Positions 8,624-17,243 of a stretch of DNA of 64,000 nucleotides are shown here, piece after piece. Positions within the stretch are counted from its first letter, which is position 1; every line of letters starts with the position of its first letter. The translations under genes were made by a program, and so were the position numbers. Below the pieces are notes generated by a model. The model made no database searches. It saw only the letters and a program-made list of their open reading frames with translations, and was not told where the DNA came from. Source of the stretch: Bin5 sp965200685 (GTDB lineage: Bacteria; Chloroflexota; Anaerolineae; Caldilineales; Caldilineaceae); NCBI GenBank assembly GCA_965200685.1, contig OZ241379.1, positions 4,092,001 through 4,156,000 on the forward strand, written 5' to 3'.

Positions 8624-11361
8624 GCTTCAATGGGGCCATGCCCTTTCAGGCATGGATACACGGATATCAAGACGGCGTCACCGTGCAACTGTACACGCTT
8701 CAATGGGGCCATGCCCTTTCAGGCATGGATATGTGTTCCTTCATCTTCGATCATCGACAATATTTCTTCAGCTTCAATGGGGCCATGCCCTTTCAGGCAT
8801 GGATACGCTGAGCGTATTGAGTTCACTATTGACGACTTAGAAAAGCTTCAATGGGGCCATGCCCTTTCAGGCATGGATACGATGCAGTGGCGGCGATGGA
8901 TGACGCAGGACGAGAGCTTCAATGGGGCCATGCCCTTTCAGGCATGGATACCTACTTTGTGTGCGCGTCTAATGCGATTGAGAATGTGCTTCAATGGGGC
9001 CATGCCCTTTCAGGCATGGATATCTGCGTGGAATGCGCTATTGATGCGCTGCCAGAGTCAGTCGCTTCAATGGGGCCATGCCCTTTCAGGCATGGATATC
9101 CAGCACTGGTGCTACCAAATAGCGCGAGATCAGGACGCTTCAATGGGGCCATGCCCTTTCAGGCATGGATATCTCCTGATCCATGGTGTGCTGCTGCACC
9201 TTCTGATAGCTTCAATGGGGCCATGCCCTTTCAGGCATGGATATGCGTCACAATATCTTTCAATCGACGCCGCACTCGAACGCTTCAATGGGGCCATGCC
9301 CTTTCAGGCATGGATATATCACAACAACTCCTTCATCCGTGCTTTCGTGTACATGCTTCAATGGGGCCATGCCCTTTCAGGCATGGATATACCGGTACAC
9401 CGCGGCCGAGATCATCAATGCCATCAGCTTCAATGGGGCCATGCCCTTTCAGGCATGGATATGGTTGATGGGCAAACTCAAAATGATTGCTCATGATGCG
9501 CTTCAATGGGGCCATGCCCTTTCAGGCATGGATATTGGGCCCAAGACGCGGGCCTGGCAAGGGCAGTTAATGCTTCAATGGGGCCATGCCCTTTCAGGCA
9601 TGGATATTTGAACGCTGATGCAATTTGTCATCAGTGGTTGCGTGCTTCAATGGGGCCATGCCCTTTCAGGCATGGATATGCTAGGGACGGCAGTGGAAGA
9701 AGCGATGGGGCTCGTGCTTCAATGGGGCCATGCCCTTTCAGGCATGGATATGGGTACAGCTGGACGCTTCACATACAGTGCGAAGGAGCTTCAATGGGGC
9801 CATGCCCTTTCAGGCATGGATATGGTGAGGACAGCAGTCGACCCCAAAGCCATTATGTCCGTGCTTCAATGGGGCCATGCCCTTTCAGGCATGGATATGC
9901 GATGGCCAGGGCCTGTGGTTTGGTTAAGGTAGGTCGCTTCAATGGGGCCATGCCCTTTCAGGCATGGATATGCTGCTGAAGGCGCAGTCCGAATCGTTCG
10001 CGCAGATGGCTTCAATGGGGCCATGCCCTTTCAGGCATGGATACGGTTTTCCATAGAGTGTAACCAGTTTCGCGAATGATCTTGCTTCAATGGGGCCATG
10101 CCCTTTCAGACATGGATACGATCCCAGGTCGATTCCGCCATCAATTGGAACTCGTCGCTTCAATGGGGCCATGCCCTTTCAGGCATGGATACCTACTCGT
10201 AAATCTCAACTACGACCAGTAATCTGCGGGCTTCAATGGGGCCATGCCCTTTCAGGCATGGATATGATGATCGGTTGGAATCCGTACCCTGATGTGGATA
10301 TGCTTCAATGGGGCCATGCCCTTTCAGGCATGGATACGCCAGGATTGAGCGTTCCGTCGTCCCGCTTGGATACGCTTCAATGGGGCCATGCCCTTTCAGG
10401 CATGGATATCAGCCACGGCCCACTCGTACTCCCGCCGCGCATACGGGCTTCAATGGGGCCATGCCCTTTCAGGCATGGATATCATGCACACAGCCACTTT
10501 TGTAGTTCCACACACTACCGCTTCAATGGGGCCATGCCCTTTCAGGCATGGATATTCAGCCCGGTCGGATAGATAAGACGCGAGGTGTACCCGCTTCAAT
10601 GGGGCCATGCCTTTTCAGGCATGGATATGCCGTTCACAGGATCCCCCATGCTTTCCTACGATGATGTGCTTCAATGGGGCCATGCCTTTTCAGGCATGGA
10701 TATGGGACTGTAGGCATTGATACCGTCTACTTTGTCGGTGCTTCAATGGGGCCATGCCCTTTCAGGCATGGATACTTTCGGAACTCGTACTTGCTGGATC
10801 CAGCCCTGCTGGGCTTCAATGGGGCCATGCCCTTTCAGGCATGGATACGTGGTACACGTAGTACTAAAATAGCTGTAGACAAAAGCACTTCAATGGGGCC
10901 ATGCCCTTTCAGGCATGGATACTCGGCGGTACGGCAGTCGGTATCATCATGGCGTTCGCGCTTCAATGGGGCCATGCCCTTTCAGGCATGGATACAAGGC
11001 ACGCGGACGATCCGGTACGCGAACATTAATGTGCTTCAATGGGGCCATGCCCTTTCAGGCATGGATACGCAAGACGCCGTAGACCAGCTGTTCTGGCATC
11101 TGAACTAGCTTCAATGGGGCCATGCCCTTTCAGGCATGGATATAACGCCATCCTGACACACGCCCGTCACCACATTCACGCTTCAATGGGGCCATGCCCT
11201 TTCAGGCATGGATAGGTAGACGGAATGTCCGCGCCGCGCGCTCCTGTGTCTGCTTCAATGGGGCCATGCCTTTTCAGGCATGGATACGTGGTACACGTAG
11301 TACTAAAATAGCTGTAGACAAGAGCGCTTCAATGGGGCCAGGCCCTTTCATGCATGGATAT
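8624..11361 (-). CRISPR. CRISPR array, 38 repeats of 36 bp, 37 spacers
   Basis: Thirty-eight repeats at a 71-75 base period; spacers are about 35-39 nt, mostly 36-37. On the plus strand each repeat begins GCTTCAATGG, carries the stem arms CCATGCC and GGCATGG, and ends GGATA plus C or T. Read on the minus strand it ends ATTGAAGC, the usual class 1 crRNA 5' handle, and has a 7-bp stem with a 6-nt loop. The minus strand is therefore chosen as crRNA sense, which puts the array directly downstream of csb2 in the same direction. The cas-regulating guide at 17244-17352 supports this sense. Variant repeats cluster at the right (10084, 10593, 10668, 10887, 11180, 11252); the copy at 11326-11361 has two changes. 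Open frames encoding MGPCPFRHGY repeats are artefacts of the array. Confidence 0.98.
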
Positions 11362-11440
11362 GGATGTTGTTAAAGTACAATCCATCAACAACCTACCGCT
11401 TCTTCAAAATGCGAGAGCTCCCCCGCAACCCCGCAACCAC
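11362..11440 (-). promoter_or_regulatory. Candidate leader region of the array
   Basis: The 79 bases between the csb2 stop and the right-most repeat are the only space for a leader if the array is read on the minus strand. I see no convincing promoter in it, so the array may depend on read-through from the cas operon. Confidence 0.35.
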
Positions 11441-11452
11441 TCAAGCTCTCGC
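11411..11452 (-). promoter_or_regulatory. Inverted repeat at the csb2/array boundary
   Basis: Perfect nine-base arms GCGAGAGCT and AGCTCTCGC (11411-11419, 11444-11452) flank a 24-base G/C-rich loop and overlap the csb2 stop codon. On the minus strand the hairpin is followed by ATTTTG, a poor T-tract, so it could be a weak attenuator, a processing site or an RNA-stability element between csb2 and the array. Confidence 0.5.
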
Positions 11453-12808
11453 AGTGGCCATGATCCCTAGACCTGCGTGTCGCCCAGACCCTAAGGCCAA
11501 CGGGCCTTCCACCGGCTTGCAAAACTTTACGCCTACATGAAGACATAAGCCGTTCTGCAGATGGCGTGGACGACAATATTGTGCCGAATGCAAGCCACCA
11601 GGGAAAAATGGGGCTCTCTGGATCCACGTACGGTCCACATCCGCAATCCCCGCATCTTCTAACGCACGATCCAGCAACTTAGCCAACTTTCTGGGATTTC
11701 CATCATCCCAGCCGCGCAATACGACAGGGGTCACTGTGCGCCATATACACCCTGACTCCACATACGGATCCACTACACCATCCTTTGCAATCGCCTCTAA
11801 GGTGTACTCATCGCCGTCTTTTTCACTACGCAGCCTTTGGCCGCTCAGCACATTCTTTGCCCAATCTACATGGCGACCGTTGCCGCCATATTGTTCAGCA
11901 ATCAAGACCCGGCGGATATATCCATCTCCATATGGGCCGATGGTAGGCAGCACTTGATACGAAAATCTCGGTGGCGTCTGTTGCACCTTGCCCACATGTC
12001 CGGCCAAATATACCTCGGTATTGACATCTCGGACATCTCGGAATTCCTCAGCAAAATTAGACCGATTCTGAATCGCTAGATGTCTCATCATAGATGCCAC
12101 ATGGCTGGCACGATGTGGGGGAATCCTATCGCCAATCGCAAACGCAGCATATGGCCTGGCCACGATTCTTGTGTTAGCATACCGTATGGTACGGTATTTT
12201 GACAAAGTAGGCACTGGATACAGTGGCTCGTCAGGTCTATATCCTCTGTACTTAGCTTTATGGCGCGCCGTCAAATCAGCCATCGTGCCAGCTACTGGAT
12301 GCCGATGCGGCAATTCACCATAGCCCCGACCACGCTGCATCTCCCAGCGTTCGCCGGTTAATTGCCCTACATCGCCAACCCGGCCACGACTAATTACTTG
12401 GTCAATGCCCCATCCTAGGGCAATCATATGCGACGCTTCCTTCGCGATGACTTGAGCGTACTTTTCCTCGTCTCGCAACGGCCACACATAGTGTATCTGC
12501 TGCCCATCCCGCATATGATACGGGCGAAATGTTTTGTTCGTCTTTTCGTCCGGGTTTGTCGTCGGGTTGGGGACCCAATGCTGACGACCGGTCTCTCTCT
12601 TCGCACTAGGTGCAACAATCAGCTCACATGCCTGCTGCTCTAGCCAGCGGAATGCTTCTGATAACAGTCCATCCTGGGACCAGCGCAAGCGACGAGTGCC
12701 CTCATGCGAACCGCGCACTAAAGCCTGATACAGACGCAATGGGTCAGGCGGCCATTCTCGGCCATGATATGTAGGTGAAAGAAACTCCACCGAAATGATT
12801 AAGTTCAT
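11441..12808 (-). CDS. csb2: Type I-G Cas5-Cas6 fusion protein Csb2
   Basis: 455 residues. The N-terminus is diagnostic: VEFLSPTYHGREWPPDPLRLYQALV is the Csb2 (GSU0054) pattern YHG...W-PP-P-RL-QALV (only the core residues are listed here). The C-terminal part has a RAMP-type glycine-rich end, ALGSGRHAGLGIM, as expected for a Cas6-like endonuclease half. In type I-G the protein both caps the crRNA 5' handle (Cas5 role) and cuts pre-crRNA (Cas6 role). AAGGAGG precedes the ATG. An 82-base gap separates it from csb1, with a strong hairpin in between. It is the last gene of the operon and its stop is 80 bases from the array. Confidence 0.92.
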   Translation of the reverse strand: MNLIISVEFLSPTYHGREWPPDPLRLYQALVRGSHEGTRRLRWSQDGLLSEAFRWLEQQACELIVAPSAKRETGRQHWVPNPTTNPDEKTNKTFRPYHMRDGQQIHYVWPLRDEEKYAQVIAKEASHMIALGWGIDQVISRGRVGDVGQLTGERWEMQRGRGYGELPHRHPVAGTMADLTARHKAKYRGYRPDEPLYPVPTLSKYRTIRYANTRIVARPYAAFAIGDRIPPHRASHVASMMRHLAIQNRSNFAEEFRDVRDVNTEVYLAGHVGKVQQTPPRFSYQVLPTIGPYGDGYIRRVLIAEQYGGNGRHVDWAKNVLSGQRLRSEKDGDEYTLEAIAKDGVVDPYVESGCIWRTVTPVVLRGWDDGNPRKLAKLLDRALEDAGIADVDRTWIQRAPFFPGGLHSAQYCRPRHLQNGLCLHVGVKFCKPVEGPLALGSGRHAGLGIMATARA

Positions 12809-12832
12809 CTGTTCCCCCTCCTTGTGTACCGA

Positions 12833-12857
12833 GCCGGCCTACTATATGTAGGCCGGC
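12833..12857 (-). promoter_or_regulatory. Perfect hairpin between csb1 and csb2
   Basis: Ten-base perfect arms GCCGGCCTAC and GTAGGCCGGC enclose the loop TATAT. It is the only sizeable gap in an otherwise gapless operon and has no T-tract. It may set csb1-to-csb2 stoichiometry by protecting or cleaving the message; Cas7-type subunits such as Csb1 are needed in excess. Confidence 0.6.
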
Positions 12858-12890
12858 CTGTTGAATGCGACTTTCTTAGGCCATCGCCTT

Positions 12891-13931
12891 CTATTTTTTT
12901 GACGACTCCTTCAACTCCTTGATGGCAGCCTGCTTATTGAACTCATACCTTGCCGGCTCACGAACTCCAAACTCAGCGGCTGCCTGCGTAGCATACTCCA
13001 ACGCTTCCTCGTGCAACATATGCACATCCCGCGACTGGCCATCATACTTGGCCAACCGCCACGTAATCCCGGGGCCGTCAGCCGCTATCAGGTCGCATCC
13101 TTGGCGCAGATAGCCGGGTACTGGATACGTGACTGCTACCAATGCCAGAGCCAGTAGATACCGCTGCAATCTCTCATCGCCCAAAGAACGCAGCGGAGTT
13201 AGATGTAGGCGACATTCCCGTCGTATCCTTTCTGCTCGCACGCCGCCGGGGTAGCCTGTGGCCGGCACATAGTTCCAACCCTTCTCGCCCCGTGCTTTCG
13301 GCGATACTCTTGACACTGCCTTAGCAGCTTCCGCATCCATGGGGTTATCGTCTTCATCCACAGCAAAGTTGTGGATGGTCGGCGTAAACTGAGCAGACCT
13401 AGTCAACTTCTGCACATTGTCCGCAAAGATGGTGGCGTTGATGATTCGTGGCAACTTGACACCAGTCCCCCGGGAATCCCAGACACCAAATACAATTGAC
13501 GTAGGTGCAATGCGTGCCAACTGCTCGGCATTGCCGGTCTTCTTGAACTCCAAGAAGGCATCACGAATGGCAACATTCAATTCTGGTGTGTTGCGAACAA
13601 AGGCATCGGCAGCACGATGGCTGGCATCCAGTAGATGCACTACGCCATCATCATGCTGGATGGTGATCTGTGGGATGAGATGGCGATAGCCGTCTTCTTT
13701 GAAAATCGGCTCTAACCGATTAGATTGCGACCCCACGCTGTCGATTAGACACACGTTCTCGTCGTTCCTGAACCCGTCGTCAATGTTGTATCCGGGTTCA
13801 TTCTTGTCACCTAACGGATATGTGGGCGGGAAGATGACGTCGCCTGGCCCACCAACCGACTCTAATGGCTGACTAGTAACCAGGGCCGCTACCTGCTTGT
13901 CCTGCAGTAATTCGTTAAATTTGTGGATCAT
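12891..13931 (-). CDS. csb1: Type I-G Cas7-type backbone protein Csb1
   Basis: 346 residues. The N-terminal part contains VCLIDSVGSQSNRLEPIF, the hallmark S(V/Q)xSxxNRLE of Csb1 (GSU0053 family), followed by a histidine-rich DASHRAADAFVRN. Csb1 forms the crRNA-binding filament of the type I-G effector. Its ATG follows immediately on the TAA of csb3 with no intergenic base, which implies translational coupling. A lysine-rich C-terminus is present. Confidence 0.92.
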   Translation of the reverse strand: MIHKFNELLQDKQVAALVTSQPLESVGGPGDVIFPPTYPLGDKNEPGYNIDDGFRNDENVCLIDSVGSQSNRLEPIFKEDGYRHLIPQITIQHDDGVVHLLDASHRAADAFVRNTPELNVAIRDAFLEFKKTGNAEQLARIAPTSIVFGVWDSRGTGVKLPRIINATIFADNVQKLTRSAQFTPTIHNFAVDEDDNPMDAEAAKAVSRVSPKARGEKGWNYVPATGYPGGVRAERIRRECRLHLTPLRSLGDERLQRYLLALALVAVTYPVPGYLRQGCDLIAADGPGITWRLAKYDGQSRDVHMLHEEALEYATQAAAEFGVREPARYEFNKQAAIKELKESSKK

Positions 13932-14645
13932 TTAAGACTCCTCAATGGGCCTCGCATGAGCAAGGCTGTAATATTTCTGCGAACCCCGTTGGCGAGCAGA
14001 AAATTGATATATGTCACTGCCATGTTCTGGAATCGCAGCAGATGCCACCATGGCCGCCACTGCTATCGGATACAGCTGTTGCCATGGAACATAGGTATAC
14101 TTCAGATGTTCATTGCGCTTAGGCAAGAATCTCTGCAATCCGATTACGGACAACGTATCCACTGCTGGGAATGTGATGATTTTCAATTTTTCCTCGTTGT
14201 TTGATCCGCCCGTATCCAGGGCGCTCGACCACATATTCATCCTAGAATCATGGTAGAATGGTTTGCGCTTGACAACTGTCCCATAATCAAAGCAATCAGG
14301 CTCCATACCCTTTGACACAAGGGCATCTCGAGAACATGACATGATAGCACCAGGTTTCTGTTGTCCCGACCAGGTCTGCAATGGGCCAAATCCCTGGCGT
14401 ATCTGCCACCAGTTTACTCTGAGGTTGAACGGGGCCCCTATCCAGATAGAACCATCGTCTTTGTCGTCCTTGATTTCACAGGACAGCAGGTTTTCTACCA
14501 GATCGGTCGGCTCGCCGGCTAAGTGAAACTGATCATCGCTAAACCACGACTCTACCTCGCCACTACCCTGACGATACGCAAGTTCGAACAGCCCACAACA
14601 GGCGAAGAACTGACCTGGATTCTGCACGTCTACATTCAGATACAT
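13932..14645 (-). CDS. csb3: Type I-G CRISPR protein Csb3
   Basis: 237 residues beginning MYLNVDVQNPGQFFACCGLF, the Csb3 (Balac_1303) signature NPGxFFACCGLxEL. Csb3 is found in a branch of type I-G lacking Csx17. In this operon it occupies the slot of the large subunit, so a Cas8-like role in PAM recognition is a reasonable inference, although the protein is short for that. It abuts both neighbours: the cas3 TAG is directly followed by this ATG. Confidence 0.88.
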   Translation of the reverse strand: MYLNVDVQNPGQFFACCGLFELAYRQGSGEVESWFSDDQFHLAGEPTDLVENLLSCEIKDDKDDGSIWIGAPFNLRVNWWQIRQGFGPLQTWSGQQKPGAIMSCSRDALVSKGMEPDCFDYGTVVKRKPFYHDSRMNMWSSALDTGGSNNEEKLKIITFPAVDTLSVIGLQRFLPKRNEHLKYTYVPWQQLYPIAVAAMVASAAIPEHGSDIYQFSARQRGSQKYYSLAHARPIEES

Positions 14646-17144
14646 CTACTCCTCCTTCTCCTTCATTGATGCCAGCGCATCGGCGCAGCGTAGGATCGCC
14701 TCCAGCCACGCCAAGGTCCAGCGACCATATCTCCGCTGCAACCGACCAAAACGCCGGCGAGCGTCCGCCTCGATTTCCCGGCTCTTTGACAGAAGGCTCT
14801 CTCGATCATAGGCATTTTCTCTAAAATAAGGGCGACCCCAACCATGATGCGTTGCGATTAGATGCAAGGCCAATTCATTGTCCACACCCTCATCAATAAT
14901 CGCACGTACCAGCGACCCAAATTCATGCCGATATCCCCCCAAACTCCAAGGATTTCTATAGCTCTTCGACTTGGCTAATGGAACGCAGGCGTTGGTATTG
15001 CCTGCATATCTCTGCCATATCTGCGCTTCCTTGCCCGTGTCATGCAGCCGGGCAGCACGCTCCAATGCGCCTGATATTTCATCGTTCAGCCCTAATCGTT
15101 TCGATATGGAGCTGACATACTCGACTATCAACTGGCTATGTTTTTCCAGCGGCTGATAAAATGCTGCGTTCTCGGCCGGCAACTCTAGGGCTGGCATGTA
15201 CAGCACCAATTCTACGGCCGGCCTCTCGTCCTCCTCACGCAAAAGCACACGACCACGTTCTGGCCAGAGGATTTTTCCGTCCGGGCCGCGCGGAATATCA
15301 TCGTCGAATGGGTATGGACTATCAACACCCTCTAACCACCGCCCTCTTTCAGGTTCCCCTCCAAAAGCAGCTACAGCCACATCCAGTACTTTTTTCCCTG
15401 AAATATCCAGCATGCCCCGGTCATCTAATCCACCAGACTTTGGCGACACTACCAATGTGCAGCCAGATACATCTTGGTCGATGCCCTCTAGTTTTTCGAT
15501 CCACACAGCATTGCCGGCCGTATCTATGCACACAGCCGGCCCAGCCATTTTCGATATTTCTTTCTTTGCCTCACTCAGCGGAACCTGCAGCCTCTCACGT
15601 GAGCGAACGGGACACATGCGGAACCACTGAATAAGAGTGCGTTCATCTCTATCCCAGTACTCTTCGAAGATGTCGATCTCTTGACGCCAGGCTACATGCA
15701 CCATCGGTATGTAGGGCTCTTTGCCATGCAGGTACTGCTGCACATTCTGCCGGCTGGGTATATCCCTGACGCTTGTCATCGACCATTCGTCCAAGATGAT
15801 GTCATCCAATGGCGGGGGCTTCGCTGTCGAAGAAAAGGCATCATCCAGCACTGTATCTGCTATCTCTGATAACAGATTACGCAATTCTTTTGGCGACCCA
15901 TTGAACGATCCATTGAATTCGCACCACCCCTTCACGATGTCGCAGGTTACTTTGCTGGGTGTTTTCTCCTCCTCCTCAGCATACACGATATCCACTTGCG
16001 CCTGCTTGCCACCCCGCCGATTCACCCTACCCAGCCTCTGTATCAGGCTATCCATCGACGACATGTCGCATACCATGTGGTCTGCATCTATGTCAATGCC
16101 AACCTCTCCTGCCGATGTACAGACTAAATAGATGCTATCGTCTACGCTGCTTTCTGAATCCAGAAATTTTCTGTAGACTTTGTTGTCGGTAGTCATTCGA
16201 TCCCGCTCATAGCCGCGCATGCGTCCATTCAATATGGCTATCCGACGATCCCTACCCAGTTTGTTGGCTATTGCCTTTACCTCTCTGGGCGTCTGTACAT
16301 AGATCAGCACTTTGGCTGACGCATGCCGCCTAGCCAATTCCACGATGCGCGCCCCCTTCTTGCTCTTCTCCACTTCATGCAGCTTTACGATCTTCTCTGC
16401 ATTGATCCGAGCCTTTACGATTGGATGATCTCGATCATCATCCTCTAACCCTAATACATCATGATCACTCCGAGGGGTAGCGGTTAGCTCCATGACATGA
16501 ATCGGACGCATCTCATGACACTCTTTCTGCTCGTTGGCTATACAATGCAGTAAGGCACTGAACGCCGGTGTTATATGCGCCTCATCATGCACCCATAAGG
16601 TGTCTTGCCCTACCAACCCCGCATGATGCACACGCCAATATGGACCATCCCCATAGCCATTGAACAGCAACTTACTGCCTACCATGTCGATTGTGCCCAC
16701 TATGATGGCCGGTCTGGATGGGTCTTTCCTCCACTCGCCATTGTCAGCTAACTCGCCGCGCAAGGTACTTACTGCCGGCGGGTCTGTCCATTTTTTCTGT
16801 ATCTGCTCCACAACCTCGGTCGCCTGATCTACGACCTGATCTCCGCCTATAAGCATATCTTGGCGGCCAAGTATCTGCTCCACAACCTCGGTCGCCTGAT
16901 CTACGACTGTCCGACGATTGATGATATAGACGAGACGTCTGGGCAATGTTCCCTGGCCGGCCGCTTGCTGATGCTTCAATGCAATCAACCAAATCGGGAT
17001 GACCATCGTCTTCCCCAAGCCGGTCGGTATGGCGCATACGCTAGGAATATCACCGGCATACAGTCGGTCATATAGCCGACTCTGCCAAGGCAACGGCAAA
17101 TGGTCGGTTAATTCCTTGAAAACCGTCGCAAATTTCCTCTCCAT
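14646..17144 (-). CDS. cas3: Cas3 helicase-nuclease, helicase N-terminal and HD C-terminal
   Basis: 832 residues from the ATG at 17144, which follows AAGGAGGAAAG; the longer frame to 17216 would begin inside the promoter and is rejected. The helicase half comes first: Walker A GLGKTMVIPIW, DEAH in WVHDEAHITPAF, SAT-like motif ELTATPRSD, and motif VI QRLGRVNRRGG. The HD nuclease is C-terminal: AARLHDTGKEAQIWQRYAG and LHLIATHHGWGRP. This domain order is typical of type I-G. In the motif Ia region VVDQATEVVEQI occurs twice, 24 residues apart, encoded by a perfect 37-base direct repeat (16799-16835, 16871-16907). That duplication may disturb the ATPase. First gene of the operon. Confidence 0.95.
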   Translation of the reverse strand: MERKFATVFKELTDHLPLPWQSRLYDRLYAGDIPSVCAIPTGLGKTMVIPIWLIALKHQQAAGQGTLPRRLVYIINRRTVVDQATEVVEQILGRQDMLIGGDQVVDQATEVVEQIQKKWTDPPAVSTLRGELADNGEWRKDPSRPAIIVGTIDMVGSKLLFNGYGDGPYWRVHHAGLVGQDTLWVHDEAHITPAFSALLHCIANEQKECHEMRPIHVMELTATPRSDHDVLGLEDDDRDHPIVKARINAEKIVKLHEVEKSKKGARIVELARRHASAKVLIYVQTPREVKAIANKLGRDRRIAILNGRMRGYERDRMTTDNKVYRKFLDSESSVDDSIYLVCTSAGEVGIDIDADHMVCDMSSMDSLIQRLGRVNRRGGKQAQVDIVYAEEEEKTPSKVTCDIVKGWCEFNGSFNGSPKELRNLLSEIADTVLDDAFSSTAKPPPLDDIILDEWSMTSVRDIPSRQNVQQYLHGKEPYIPMVHVAWRQEIDIFEEYWDRDERTLIQWFRMCPVRSRERLQVPLSEAKKEISKMAGPAVCIDTAGNAVWIEKLEGIDQDVSGCTLVVSPKSGGLDDRGMLDISGKKVLDVAVAAFGGEPERGRWLEGVDSPYPFDDDIPRGPDGKILWPERGRVLLREEDERPAVELVLYMPALELPAENAAFYQPLEKHSQLIVEYVSSISKRLGLNDEISGALERAARLHDTGKEAQIWQRYAGNTNACVPLAKSKSYRNPWSLGGYRHEFGSLVRAIIDEGVDNELALHLIATHHGWGRPYFRENAYDRESLLSKSREIEADARRRFGRLQRRYGRWTLAWLEAILRCADALASMKEKEE

Positions 17145-17179
17145 CTTTCCTCCTTCTGATATTACATATATGAGAAACA
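17143..17179 (-). promoter_or_regulatory. Predicted target site of the cas-regulating mini-CRISPR guide
   Basis: The plus-strand sequence ATTACATATATGAGAAACA (17161-17179) matches the seed end of the mini-CRISPR spacer, AATACATCTATGACAAACA (17298-17316), at 16 of 19 positions. The three differences are at spacer positions 6, 12 and 18 counted from the repeat, the positions not paired in type I crRNA-DNA duplexes. The full 37-nt footprint runs from the expected transcription start of the cas operon through its ribosome-binding site to the cas3 ATG. The bases 5' of the protospacer read TTA. Pairing beyond position 21 is lost, which would favour binding without destruction. Confidence 0.85.
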
Positions 17180-17187
17180 TAAATGAG

Positions 17188-17216
17188 ATAATACCACGCC
17201 GTCCTTTAGGTGTCAA
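17188..17216 (-). promoter_or_regulatory. cas operon promoter
   Basis: On the minus strand TTGACA (17216-17211), a 17-base spacer and TATTAT (17193-17188) form a near-consensus housekeeping promoter. The expected start point lies near 17181, 37 bases before the cas3 ATG. A promoter this strong would need repression, which fits the guide encoded just upstream. Confidence 0.85.
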
Positions 17217-17243
17217 ATCAATGAACGCCCGAATTTACTTACT

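Noticed and set aside
10290..10373. Two spacers ending in GGATAT or GGATAC like the repeat end
   Set aside because: Only six bases in two of 37 spacers; likely chance.
8571..11108. Long open frames across the array encoding repeated MGPCPFRHGY, QWGHALSGMD or FNGAMPFQAW peptides
   Set aside because: They arise because 36-base repeats contain no stop codon in several frames; there are no ribosome sites, and the frames change with the spacers. They are not a repeat protein.
17145..17216. Longer cas3 start at 17216
   Set aside because: It begins in the -35 box of the cas promoter; the ATG at 17144 has an excellent ribosome site.
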